Positions 7,827 through 16,268 of a DNA stretch of 64,000 nucleotides are shown piece by piece. The translations under genes were made by a program, and so were the position numbers. Position 1 is the stretch's first letter; each line of letters starts with the position of its first letter. The notes below the pieces were generated by a model. That model saw nothing but the letters and a program-made list of their open reading frames with translations, was not told the origin of the DNA and searched no databases. Source of the DNA: Pelagirhabdus alkalitolerans (GTDB taxonomy: Bacteria; Bacillota; Bacilli; Bacillales; Amphibacillaceae); contig NZ_FMYI01000002.1 of assembly GCF_900096905.1 (NCBI RefSeq), positions 408,071 through 472,070 on the forward strand, in the 5' to 3' direction.

Positions 7827-9305
7827 TTATAATATAATCGCTAACATGCCGCCTGATCCTTGATTAACGATTTTTTCTAATGTTTCTTGTAATTTAAACC
7901 GCGCATTTTCTGGCATGAGCGTTAGCTTACCCTGAATGCCTTCACGAACAATTGAGCTAAGTGATCGGCCAAATATATCGGATTGCCAGATAGATCTTGG
8001 ATCATCTTCAAAATCTTGCATTAAATAACGTATGAGTTCTTCACTTTGTTTTTCCGTACCGATAATCGGTGAAAATTCTGACTCGACGTCTACCTTAATC
8101 ATGTGGATCGATGGGGCAATTGCTTTTAATTTCACACCGAATCTCGACCCTTGTCTTATGATTTCAGGTTCATCGAGTCTCATATCATCAACGGAAGGAA
8201 ATGCAATCCCATACCCCGTATTTTTGACCATATTGACTGCATCGGAAATTTGATCATATTCCTTTTTCGCTTTTGAGAAATCTTGCATTAATTGTAATAA
8301 ATGATCTTTTCCTCTAATTTCTTCACCTACAATTTCTTTTAATACTTGATCATATAATGTATGAGGTGCATCTAGCTCGATTTCAGCGATTCCACCCCCT
8401 AAATCAATCGTATCAACAGACGCTTTTTCAATGTACTCATATTGATCAAAATGACCAATTACCCGGTCTACATCACGCAGGCGTTTAATGTCTTCAATGG
8501 TTTCTTGAATAGCATTTTGATAATTGGATTTTAGCCAATGATCATCTTCTAGTACCATGACCCAATTGGGTAAATTGACATTGACTTCTAAAACTGGGAA
8601 TTCAAACAATGCTTCTCTCAATACGCGATAAATATCCTCTGATTCCATGTTTTCAACACTCATAGAAAGTACAGGGATATCATATTGCTCATTTAATGTC
8701 TGACGTAAATATTCTGTGTCTTCATGATGGGGTTTTGTTGAATTAACAATCATAATAAATGGCTTGCCAACCTCTTTTAATTCTGAAACAATTCGTTCTT
8801 CAGCACTGACAAAATCATGGCGTGGAATATCACCAATCGTCCCGTCTGTTGTAATCAAAACACCAATTGTCGAATGCTCCTGTATAACCTTTCTTGTCCC
8901 CATTTCAGCTGCTTCGTGAAATGGAATCGGTTCTTCATACCAAGGCGTATGAATCATTCGTGGGCCATTTTCGTCTTCAAAACCTTGTGCACCCTCAACC
9001 GTATAACCGACACAATCAACAAACCGAACATTAATATCAAAACCATTTTCAAGTTCTAGGTGCACAGCTTGATTCGGTATAAACTTAGGTTCAGTCGTCA
9101 TAATCGTTTTACCCGCTGCACTTTGTGGCAGTTCATCTTGTGCTCGTAGACGGTCAGATTCATTCGAAATACTCGGCAACACTACTTTTTCCATGAAACG
9201 TTTAATGAATGTTGATTTCCCTGTTCTTACGGCTCCAACTACCCCTAAGTAGACATCACCATTTGTTCTTTGGGAAATATCTTTAAACACATCAATTTTA
9301 TCCAT
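7827..9305 (-). CDS. spoIVA: Spore coat basement-layer ATPase SpoIVA
   Basis: Polymerises with ATP hydrolysis on the forespore outer surface and anchors the spore coat. The 492-residue product has exactly the B. subtilis length. Residues 24-31, GAVRTGKS, form the Walker A loop; AAGKTIMTTEPKFIPNQ follows. The C-terminus GGMLAIIL resembles the conserved membrane-proximal end. GGAGGG 8 bases before the ATG at 9305 and the family start MDKIDVF exclude the 16-codon upstream extension. A sigma-E-like promoter lies about 55 bases upstream. Confidence 0.97.
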   Translation of the reverse strand: MDKIDVFKDISQRTNGDVYLGVVGAVRTGKSTFIKRFMEKVVLPSISNESDRLRAQDELPQSAAGKTIMTTEPKFIPNQAVHLELENGFDINVRFVDCVGYTVEGAQGFEDENGPRMIHTPWYEEPIPFHEAAEMGTRKVIQEHSTIGVLITTDGTIGDIPRHDFVSAEERIVSELKEVGKPFIMIVNSTKPHHEDTEYLRQTLNEQYDIPVLSMSVENMESEDIYRVLREALFEFPVLEVNVNLPNWVMVLEDDHWLKSNYQNAIQETIEDIKRLRDVDRVIGHFDQYEYIEKASVDTIDLGGGIAEIELDAPHTLYDQVLKEIVGEEIRGKDHLLQLMQDFSKAKKEYDQISDAVNMVKNTGYGIAFPSVDDMRLDEPEIIRQGSRFGVKLKAIAPSIHMIKVDVESEFSPIIGTEKQSEELIRYLMQDFEDDPRSIWQSDIFGRSLSSIVREGIQGKLTLMPENARFKLQETLEKIVNQGSGGMLAIIL

Positions 9306-9359
9306 TGAATTCCCTCCTGCTATACTTATGGCTCTATTAAGACGACTTTTCACATTTAA

Positions 9360-9389
9360 AGTCTATGACGTTGTCCACTTCTTTTATGA
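9360..9389 (-). promoter_or_regulatory. Candidate sigma-E promoter of spoIVA
   Basis: Minus strand TCATAAA-N15-CATAGACT, matching the sigma-E pattern of kmATATT and CATANNNT with 14-15 spacing. spoIVA is a sigma-E gene in B. subtilis. Confidence 0.6.
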
Positions 9390-9415
9390 CTTATATTCAA
9401 TATTTCCTCATATTT

Positions 9416-9449
9416 AAACCAGGTGCATTGGGGCAAATACACCTGGTTT
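9416..9449 (-). terminator. Hairpin downstream of the SpoVIF-family gene
   Basis: Perfect 10-bp stem AAACCAGGTG/CACCTGGTTT with a 14-base loop, 36 bases after the stop. The U-tract is short, so termination may be weak. Confidence 0.55.
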
Positions 9450-9484
9450 GACTTTGAATAATCCATAATTAACAATTTCAATTA

Positions 9485-9733
9485 TTATAAATTGAACCAT
9501 TGACTCAATGCATTCATATCATTTGGTAACTTGTTATTTGTGATCGTATTAACGAGTTGTTGTTTTTGTTCGGGTGAAATCGACTGGCCAGCTAATCGTT
9601 GTAATTGGTCAATTAACTGACTAACGGTTTGTTCATCACTAAAATTTGCATTTTGCATTGCTTGAGCAATATTAATAATCTCGTCAGTTTCAATGTTTTT
9701 CTGCTTTAACAGATCAAATAAATGTTGACTCAC
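9485..9733 (-). CDS. Stage VI sporulation protein F (SpoVIF) family protein
   Basis: Small soluble protein of 82 residues resembling SpoVIF/YjcC, a late mother-cell protein needed for coat assembly and spore resistance. The match is to the central NFSDEQTVSQLIDQL segment and the VNTITNNKLP segment. The GTG start at 9733 is preceded by GGGGGG 7 bases upstream, which is also the 3' arm of the gpsA terminator. It lies between gpsA and spoIVA, where B. subtilis has the small gene yphE. The exact paralogue is uncertain. Confidence 0.7.
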   Translation of the reverse strand: MSQHLFDLLKQKNIETDEIINIAQAMQNANFSDEQTVSQLIDQLQRLAGQSISPEQKQQLVNTITNNKLPNDMNALSQWFNL

Positions 9734-9735
9734 AT

Positions 9736-9783
9736 AAAAACCCCCCTGCTATAGTATAGTCGCTTCACTATATGCAAGGGGGC
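9736..9783 (-). terminator. gpsA terminator whose 3' arm is the SpoVIF-gene Shine-Dalgarno
   Basis: On the minus strand CCCCCTTGC is followed by a 21-base interior with a partial ATAGT/ACTAT pairing, then GCAGGGGGG and TTTTT. The GGGGGG arm lies 7 bases before the GTG at 9733 and is the only ribosome site available. Read-through RNA from gpsA would therefore present an occluded ribosome site. Confidence 0.75.
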
Positions 9784-9793
9784 TTGATTTTGT
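9766..9793 (-). promoter_or_regulatory. Candidate sigma-K promoter inside the gpsA terminator
   Basis: Minus strand AC-N17-GCATATAGTG (the G of GCATA counted in the spacer), close to the sigma-K consensus AC-N16/17-CATANNNTA with the final A changed. Initiation about 7 bases downstream would omit the 5' terminator arm and leave the ribosome site free. Confidence 0.45.
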
Positions 9794-9797
9794 ACGC

Positions 9798-10841
9798 CTA
9801 TTGATCGTTATAATGCTTTTTAAGCATATGGTGCACTTCATCTGTTTCTGGACGTTTAGAACGCGTCATTAATTGATCAACGACCTCTCTTGGGTCAGCC
9901 TTTTCAAATAATATTTTGTAAATACCCGTTGTAATAGGCATTTCGATCTTTCGTTCTTCGGCTAATTGATAGGCTGCTTTAGCCGTTCTAACGCCTTCAA
10001 CAACCATTCCCATTTTATCTAGAATCTCTTCTAATGATTCACCTTTGGCTAACATATGCCCGGTTTTCCAGTTTCGACTGTGTATACTAGTAGAGGTAAC
10101 GATCAAGTCACCAATACCTGTCAACCCAACAAATGTTAATGGATCAGCGCCCATAGCTGTACCTAACCGGGCTATTTCAGCCAATCCACGTGTGACCAGC
10201 GCAGCTTTTGCATTATCACCATAACCTAATCCATCTGATATTCCAGCTCCAAGGGCAATAATGTTTTTAAGTGCGCCACCTAGCTCTACACCTAGAACAT
10301 CTTGGTTTGTATAGACTCTGAAACGCTCATTCATAAATAAGTCTTGTGTGTGCACACTTTTGGCTACATCACTTGATGTCGCGCTCACTGTAGTTGGTTG
10401 AAAAACACTTACTTCCTCAGCATGACTAGGCCCTGAGAGAACTACAACCTCACCATATAAATCCTTAGGCAATTCTTCTTCAATCATTTCTGATACACGT
10501 TTAAATGTATCTGGCTCAATTCCTTTCGTTCCATGAATCAGCGTAACTTGATGGGTTAAAACGCCTTTTAATTGCTGGCAAACTGGACGAATCGCTTTTG
10601 TTGGTAAAACGAGCACAATAGCAGAAACCTGATCAATCGCCTTAGTCAAATCACTATAGGCAACTAAATCTTGAGGTAACTGAATATTGTTAAGATAGTC
10701 ACTATTTTGATGCGTTTTATTGATTCGTTTAGCATGATCCTCATCATGCGTCCACAAACGTACCTCATGGCCATTTTGATGCAATACCATCGCTAAAGCC
10801 GTCCCCCAGCTCCCTGCTCCTAATACAGCTACTTTTTCCAT
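9798..10841 (-). CDS. gpsA: Glycerol-3-phosphate dehydrogenase [NAD(P)+] GpsA
   Basis: Reduces dihydroxyacetone phosphate to sn-glycerol 3-phosphate for phospholipid synthesis. The 347 residues show the N-terminal loop GAGSWG (8-13), the SGPSHAEEV segment and the ELGGALKNIIALGAG and TGIGDLIVT regions of the C-terminal domain with the catalytic lysine. GGAGGC precedes the ATG. It lies 12 bases after der, as in B. subtilis, and supplies substrate to acyltransferases such as the PlsC encoded 3 kb away. Confidence 0.95.
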   Translation of the reverse strand: MEKVAVLGAGSWGTALAMVLHQNGHEVRLWTHDEDHAKRINKTHQNSDYLNNIQLPQDLVAYSDLTKAIDQVSAIVLVLPTKAIRPVCQQLKGVLTHQVTLIHGTKGIEPDTFKRVSEMIEEELPKDLYGEVVVLSGPSHAEEVSVFQPTTVSATSSDVAKSVHTQDLFMNERFRVYTNQDVLGVELGGALKNIIALGAGISDGLGYGDNAKAALVTRGLAEIARLGTAMGADPLTFVGLTGIGDLIVTSTSIHSRNWKTGHMLAKGESLEEILDKMGMVVEGVRTAKAAYQLAEERKIEMPITTGIYKILFEKADPREVVDQLMTRSKRPETDEVHHMLKKHYNDQ

Positions 10842-10853
10842 TCTGTTAGCCTC

Positions 10854-12164
10854 CTATCCTCTTCGCCTTGCGTAAATTTTAATTGGCGTGCCTTCAAATC
10901 CAAAGGCGTCTCGGATGCGATTTTCTAAGAAACGTTCATACGTGAAGTGCATAAGTTCAGGATCATTAACAAAAACAACAAACGTCGGTGGTTGTACTGC
11001 CACTTGAGTCGCATATAAAACTTTAAGGCGTTTACCATTCATTGTCGGTGTTGGGTTCATCGCCACAGCATCCATAATAACGTCATTTAAGACATTCGTT
11101 TCAACACGTAACGCGTGATTCTCACTCGCCAATTTAATTTGCGGAATGAGTGTATGGATCCGTTTTTTGGTTAATGCTGACAAGAAAACAATCGGAGCAT
11201 AGTCTAAAAACGGGAAATGCACTCTCACTTTTTGTTCAAAATCTTTCATTGCTTTCTCATCTGAATTAACAGTATCCCACTTATTGACGACAATAACGAC
11301 GGCTTTTCCTGCTTGATGAGCATATCCTGCTATTTTCTTATCTTGTTCTATTATACCCGTTTCTGCATCAATTAATGTTAAAACAACATCAGAACGTTCG
11401 ATGGCTTTTAGCGCACGCAAGACGCTGTAGCGTTCTGTTGCTTCATAAATCTTACCTCGTTTTCTCATCCCTGCCGTATCTATAATGACATAATCTTGAT
11501 CATCTTTTGTAAACGGTGTATCAACAGCATCACGTGTGGTACCAGCGATCTCACTCACTATGACGCGTTCTTCATGTAAGATGGCATTTACAAGTGATGA
11601 TTTCCCCACATTAGGTCGTCCAATCAGACTAAAGTAGATCGTGTCTTCATCATGAACATCCGTGTCTAACGTAGGGAAATAACTTACGACCTGATCAAGT
11701 AAGTCACCTAACCCTAAACCATGTGTTCCCGAAATCGGGAACGGTTCACCGAAACCAAGACTGTAAAATTCATAAATAGCTTCTCTCATCTCTGGGTTAT
11801 CAACTTTATTCACAGCTAAAACAACAGGTTTATTAGATTTATATAAAATTTTCGCTACTTCTTCATCAGCCGCTGTGATCCCTTCTCGTCCATTGACCAT
11901 AAAAATAATCACGTCAGCTTCTTGAATTGCGACATCAGCTTGTTCTCTCATTTTGACTAATAGAGGTTCATCACCAAGTTCAATGCCCCCTGTGTCAATT
12001 AAATTAAATTCTGTTGTTAACCATTCTGCTTGTGAGTAGATACGATCACGAGTTACACCTGGTGTATCCTCTACAATCGAAATCCTCTCACCTACTAAGC
12101 GATTAAAAATAGTAGACTTTCCTACGTTCGGTCTACCAACTACCGCTACAATTGATTTTCGCAT
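10854..12164 (-). CDS. der: Ribosome-assembly GTPase Der (EngA)
   Basis: Tandem-GTPase factor for 50S subunit maturation. The 436 residues contain two complete G domains, each with GRPNVGKS: one near residue 10, with DTPGVTRD and DTGG, and one near 182, with GTTRDAVD, DTAGMRKRG and NKWD. A C-terminal KH-like domain ends KIYARRRG. Length and order are typical. AAAGGATG precedes the ATG. It appears to head the der-gpsA transcript. Confidence 0.97.
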   Translation of the reverse strand: MRKSIVAVVGRPNVGKSTIFNRLVGERISIVEDTPGVTRDRIYSQAEWLTTEFNLIDTGGIELGDEPLLVKMREQADVAIQEADVIIFMVNGREGITAADEEVAKILYKSNKPVVLAVNKVDNPEMREAIYEFYSLGFGEPFPISGTHGLGLGDLLDQVVSYFPTLDTDVHDEDTIYFSLIGRPNVGKSSLVNAILHEERVIVSEIAGTTRDAVDTPFTKDDQDYVIIDTAGMRKRGKIYEATERYSVLRALKAIERSDVVLTLIDAETGIIEQDKKIAGYAHQAGKAVVIVVNKWDTVNSDEKAMKDFEQKVRVHFPFLDYAPIVFLSALTKKRIHTLIPQIKLASENHALRVETNVLNDVIMDAVAMNPTPTMNGKRLKVLYATQVAVQPPTFVVFVNDPELMHFTYERFLENRIRDAFGFEGTPIKIYARRRG

Positions 12165-12249
12165 GAAAGGTTCATCCTTTCTGTTTTCATAATCATATTT
12201 ACATCTAACTTATTTATTTTAGCAAAACAATTCTATTTCTACAATCTTT

Positions 12250-12807
12250 TTAGTATGGTTTGTTAGGTCGACTGATGAGTTGTTGGTACTGATAAAGCAT
12301 GAACAACGACATATAAGCATATAAAAATAACTGATGATCGCCGAGTCGAACATAATCCATTGATTGACATCTCATGAATTGAAAAAACAATTCACCAAAG
12401 AATAATGTGATCATAAAGCTGATCATTCTCAATGATGGATCCTTTATTAATACAATCATCAACAATAGTAGTATAAGTGATATCATGATAAATCGATTAA
12501 AGAATAACCAAATTGGATGAACTAAAAAGATAAGTTGTAAACCTGTATATAGAAATAGCCAAGCATTGATCATAAATAGATGAACAACTTTCAATTTGAA
12601 TCGTGCCAATTGAATCAATAAAACCATGCTCATAACGATATACGCAATCGATACTTCAATCGATTCAGATATGACAATCGGATTAATAAAACAAACATTA
12701 AAAAATAATAAGAATACGATCCATCGATTCGCACGATATCCGTGATCAAAGAAGCTAAAATAATAGATCAATAACCAACTCACCCAATAAAAAGCCACAT
12801 TCTTCAC
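12250..12807 (-). CDS. YphA-like polytopic membrane protein
   Basis: A 185-residue hydrophobic protein with about six to seven predicted transmembrane stretches, almost no polar domain and a short basic C-terminus. It lies between der and the S1-like gene, where B. subtilis carries yphA, a sporulating-Bacillus membrane protein of about 199 residues and unknown function. I make the assignment on position, size and topology, not on a motif. No catalytic residues are evident. Confidence 0.6.
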   Translation of the reverse strand: MKNVAFYWVSWLLIYYFSFFDHGYRANRWIVFLLFFNVCFINPIVISESIEVSIAYIVMSMVLLIQLARFKLKVVHLFMINAWLFLYTGLQLIFLVHPIWLFFNRFIMISLILLLLMIVLIKDPSLRMISFMITLFFGELFFQFMRCQSMDYVRLGDHQLFLYAYMSLFMLYQYQQLISRPNKPY

Positions 12808-12887
12808 CCCATAACAACCATTATAGGGTAAGTTTGTAAAAAATATTCAAACAATAAATAAATTCAAAAATCCACCTCATCTATAAC

Positions 12888-12930
12888 TAAAAAAAAGACT
12901 GATAATGGCATTAAACCACTATCAGTCTTT
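12888..12930 (-). terminator. Intrinsic terminator of the S1-like gene
   Basis: 15-bp stem with one mismatch (AAAGACTGATAATGG against CCACTATCAGTCTTT), loop of 7, followed on the minus strand by eight T residues. It lies 12 bases after the stop. Confidence 0.9.
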
Positions 12931-12941
12931 CGGATTATAGA

Positions 12942-14084
12942 TTAATCTTTAAATTGGTCAAGTTTGTTACCGATTACGTCGCTTAGTGAAAAACCAGCAT
13001 CATCTTCTTCTCTTTCATATGATTTTAATTCCTGTTGGTTTTTCTCAGCTTCAATTTCTTTAATACTTAAAGAAATTCGTTTTTCATCAGGATTAACATC
13101 TAACACTTTAACATTAACCGTCTGACCAACTTCTAATACTTCTTGTGGTGTTCCAATGTGCTCTGTTGAAATTTGTGAAATATGCACTAACCCTTCAACT
13201 TGTGGTAGCACTTCAACAAAAGCACCAAAATGAACAAGGCGCTTAACGGTGCCTTCTACAATATCACCTGCGTTTAATTTAGTCTCTACATTTTCCCATG
13301 GACCAGGTAATGTTTCTTTAATTGAGAGTGAAATACGTTCAGATTCTGGATCAACAGATAGAACTTTAACTTTGACTTGGTCACCTTCACTCACGACGTC
13401 TGATGCATGTGCAACATGATCATGTGATAGTTCAGAAATGTGAACTAAACCGTCTATGCCACCTAAATCGACGAATACACCAAAGTCTGTAATTCGAGCA
13501 ACTTTTCCTTCGACAATTTGATTTTCTTCAAGTTGAGATAAAAGCTCACCTTTTTTAGCATTTTGCTCTTCTTCTACAACGGCTTTATGACTTAAAATAA
13601 CACGATTCTTCTCACGGTCTAATTCAACAACTTTGAGTGTTAAGCTTTGATCTAAATAATCAGAGAAATCATCAACAAAGTGTGTCTCCACTAATGAAGC
13701 AGGAATGAAACCTCTAAGACCCACATCAACAACAAGTCCACCTTTTACAACTTCTTTAACTGTTGCTTCAAAAATTTCACCTGATTCTAATTTACTTTCT
13801 AGGTCTTCCCAAGCTTTCTCAACATCTACTGCTTGTTTAGACAAAATAATTTCATCGTCATCTATTTTTTTTATTTTTAATGTTAATTCATCTTCCAATG
13901 AAACAACTTCATCTGCTTTTTCAATGTGGAGACTAGAAAGTTCACGAATTGGCACGACACCATCTGTTTTCCAGCCAATATCCACTAACGCTTGTTTGTC
14001 CTCAACTTTTACAACTTTTCCAGTTACCAAATCACCGACTGATAACTCTTTCAAATCTGACATTTCTTGATTCATTTCATCCAT
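12942..14084 (-). CDS. S1 RNA-binding domain protein (YpfD / RpsA-like)
   Basis: Firmicute homologue of ribosomal protein S1 with four S1 OB-fold repeats in 380 residues, beginning near residues 15, 95, 185 and 265. Repeats 3 and 4 carry the typical DFGVFVDLGGIDGLVHIS and HFGAFVEVLPQVEGLVHIS cores. The tail is acidic. AAGGAGG 8 bases before the ATG at 14084 decides the start; a TTG further upstream would include the ribosome site itself. In Bacillus this protein is dispensable and not a true S1, so a translation or RNA-binding role is inferred. It follows cmk-plsC as in B. subtilis. Confidence 0.9.
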   Translation of the reverse strand: MDEMNQEMSDLKELSVGDLVTGKVVKVEDKQALVDIGWKTDGVVPIRELSSLHIEKADEVVSLEDELTLKIKKIDDDEIILSKQAVDVEKAWEDLESKLESGEIFEATVKEVVKGGLVVDVGLRGFIPASLVETHFVDDFSDYLDQSLTLKVVELDREKNRVILSHKAVVEEEQNAKKGELLSQLEENQIVEGKVARITDFGVFVDLGGIDGLVHISELSHDHVAHASDVVSEGDQVKVKVLSVDPESERISLSIKETLPGPWENVETKLNAGDIVEGTVKRLVHFGAFVEVLPQVEGLVHISQISTEHIGTPQEVLEVGQTVNVKVLDVNPDEKRISLSIKEIEAEKNQQELKSYEREEDDAGFSLSDVIGNKLDQFKD

Positions 14085-14182
14085 TAAAAAAGCCTCCTTC
14101 AATTTGCGACAAGAAAAATAAAACTATCCTTTTTTCTAACTTCTAACATTTTAGGCGATTTGTCAAGTCATACCCATCGAAA

Positions 14183-14764
14183 TCATTGATATTTTTCTAT
14201 AATCTTACGTATATTTTCCATAATATGATCCGTTGCTTCTTTAGCTGATACTTTATCTTCTCTAAGCTGTTTCATGTTTACAGGTTTTCCATATACAATC
14301 TTTAGCTTACGTCCAATTTTATAAGGCCCTATAATTGCACAAGGAACAACGGTTGCTTCTGAGCGTAATGCAAAAAAACCTACGCCAGATAAACCTTTTC
14401 CAAGCTCCATTGATTTACTTCTTGTCCCCTCAGGAAATAACCCTAGTGTCTTGCCTTCTTTTAATAACCCTAGAGCTTTACGAAGGGCATTTCGATCACT
14501 CATCCCTCTTTTAATTGGGAAAGCATTTACGTTCGTCAATATCGGTTTTAACCACTTTTTTTCAAACAACTCTTCTTTTGCTAAAAAGTGAACTACTCTT
14601 GGTGCTGAACCGCCTACCATTGGTGGATCAAAATTTGAAATATGATTCGAACAAATGATGACTGGTCCGGATTTAGGAATGTTTTCTGCCCCGATCACTT
14701 CCATTCGAAAAAGAGGTTTTGATATATACCAAACAACATTTTTTGCTATATGATAAAAAGACAT
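14183..14764 (-). CDS. plsC: 1-acyl-sn-glycerol-3-phosphate acyltransferase PlsC
   Basis: Makes phosphatidic acid from lysophosphatidic acid at the membrane. The 193 residues include the catalytic NHISNFDPP (H-x4-D) and the FPEGTRS substrate-binding motif, both intact. The start codon is one base past the cmk stop and the ribosome site AAGGATGG lies within the end of cmk, so the two are coupled. cmk-plsC-S1 is a conserved Bacillus arrangement. Confidence 0.93.
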   Translation of the reverse strand: MSFYHIAKNVVWYISKPLFRMEVIGAENIPKSGPVIICSNHISNFDPPMVGGSAPRVVHFLAKEELFEKKWLKPILTNVNAFPIKRGMSDRNALRKALGLLKEGKTLGLFPEGTRSKSMELGKGLSGVGFFALRSEATVVPCAIIGPYKIGRKLKIVYGKPVNMKQLREDKVSAKEATDHIMENIRKIIEKYQ

Positions 14765-15445
14765 TTAGCACCATCCTTTTTCGGCAATTAAATCAATAAT
14801 TTTACTTTTAACATCTTGAATGGAACGTGATGTCGTATCGAGTTCAATGGCATCGTCTGCTTTAATAAGCGGTGACACTTCTCGTTCTGAGTCAAGTTGA
14901 TCTCGTTTTCGAATCTCTTCTTTTAATTGTGATAGATCGACTTCATAACCTTTTTTTTGATTCTCCAAGTACCTACGTTGTGCACGTTCATCCACTGAGG
15001 CAAGAAGGAATACTTTTAATTCAGCATCTGGAATCACACGTGTTCCTATATCCCGTCCATCCATGACAACACCACGACGTTTAGCTAGTTGTTGTTGTCT
15101 TTCTACCATCTCTTCTCTTACTTTTTTATGTTTAGCAACTGTTGAGACGGCATTGGTTACTTGATCAGTTCGAATTAGTTCACTAACATCTTGTTCATTA
15201 ATATAAACCTTTTGCTCGTTTCCTGATTGTTTTAAATCAATTTTTATTTCACTTAATTGATGGAATAATCGATCTTCATCGTTTAGATCAATTCCATTTT
15301 CTATTGCGCTATATGTTAATGCACGGTACATTGCACCTGTATCAATATAGATATAATTCAATTCCTTTGCGACTAATTTAGCTACTGTACTTTTCCCGGC
15401 AGCTGCAGGCCCATCAATCGCAATTGCTATAGCTTTTTTCGTCAT
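14765..15445 (-). CDS. cmk: Cytidylate kinase
   Basis: Phosphorylates CMP and dCMP, recycling nucleotides from RNA turnover and lipid synthesis. The 226-residue protein has the P-loop GPAAAGKST near the N-terminus, the DTGAMYR substrate loop and the MDGRDIGTRV motif. Length is normal. GAGAGGACG precedes the ATG. First gene of a cmk-plsC-S1 cluster and immediately downstream of the PilZ gene. Confidence 0.95.
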   Translation of the reverse strand: MTKKAIAIAIDGPAAAGKSTVAKLVAKELNYIYIDTGAMYRALTYSAIENGIDLNDEDRLFHQLSEIKIDLKQSGNEQKVYINEQDVSELIRTDQVTNAVSTVAKHKKVREEMVERQQQLAKRRGVVMDGRDIGTRVIPDAELKVFLLASVDERAQRRYLENQKKGYEVDLSQLKEEIRKRDQLDSEREVSPLIKADDAIELDTTSRSIQDVKSKIIDLIAEKGWC

Positions 15446-15463
15446 AATCTCGTCCTCTCATCG

Positions 15464-16126
15464 TCAGCTTTTCGTCGAATACTGACGTCTTCTTTCTTGT
15501 AATTGTTTATCAAAACAAAATTGTATAATACGTTGGCGGTCTTTTTCATCAATTTCTGTGAATTTCATTGATAAAATCGGTTTTGCCACCTCTGATTTTT
15601 CTTGTGTCCTGATCGTTTCCATTTTAGCAAATATGTATCCTTGCTCTTCTTGCTCAGAGTGAATGACAATGATAACATCCAAAGCTGTTGCTTGAGGTAA
15701 ATATCGCTCAAATGGATACAATAAAGCAACGCCGCCACCGCTAATATCTTTTGTCACTGTTGCAAATGGTTCGCATGTTTCATCAACTGATTGAACAGCA
15801 ATATCAAGCCCTGCATCTACTCGAACGTATTCTCTTCTTTGGATTTTTTTTAGTTTGTCTTTATCATAGTGTAAAACTAAAAGGGGAACATTGTCTTTCT
15901 TTCTTCCCTTCACCTCTGTATGGAACTGATATACCGCCTCATCGTCCGATACAAAATAGGCAAACAAACGCGCTCCCTTTGGGAATAAATCTGTTCTACC
16001 TGTTGTTAAATTAATCGGATAGTCTATGTATAAGTTCTGACCCTTTTGATCAACAACTCGACAACGATAACGAATAATTTCTCCATCTTGTTCCTGCTCT
16101 AATGTTAAGCTCGATCCAACTTTCAT
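15464..16126 (-). CDS. motI: PilZ-domain c-di-GMP receptor YpfA/MotI
   Basis: Cyclic-di-GMP-binding protein which in B. subtilis disengages the flagellar motor at high second-messenger levels. The 220 residues comprise an N-terminal YcgR-like beta domain (about 1-95) and a C-terminal PilZ domain with QRREYVRV (RxxxR) and DISGGGVAL (D-x-S-x-x-G), both ligand motifs intact. Position between cmk and ypeB matches B. subtilis. With cheR and the chemoreceptor it indicates a motile organism. Confidence 0.88.
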   Translation of the reverse strand: MKVGSSLTLEQEQDGEIIRYRCRVVDQKGQNLYIDYPINLTTGRTDLFPKGARLFAYFVSDDEAVYQFHTEVKGRKKDNVPLLVLHYDKDKLKKIQRREYVRVDAGLDIAVQSVDETCEPFATVTKDISGGGVALLYPFERYLPQATALDVIIVIHSEQEEQGYIFAKMETIRTQEKSEVAKPILSMKFTEIDEKDRQRIIQFCFDKQLQERRRQYSTKS

Positions 16127-16222
16127 TGAGATAACCTCACCTTCAAAGTGTGCCTAATTATATTATGGCAAACAACACTATGAAAGCGCAAGGCGAATAG
16201 CAAAATAATTTCACATTCAAAA

Positions 16223-16262
16223 GCCTCTTTAGATATTATTCTACGTTAATATCTAAAGAGGC
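16223..16262 (-). terminator. Intrinsic terminator of sleB-ypeB
   Basis: Perfect 16-bp stem GCCTCTTTAGATATTA/TAATATCTAAAGAGGC with an 8-base loop; TTTTG follows on the minus strand. It lies 7 bases after the ypeB stop. Confidence 0.9.
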
Positions 16263-16268
16263 AATCCT

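Noticed and set aside
13705..14070. 121-codon plus-strand frame antisense to the S1-like gene
   Set aside because: Ser/Thr/Phe-rich mirror of an acidic coding sequence with no ribosome site; codon mirror artefact.
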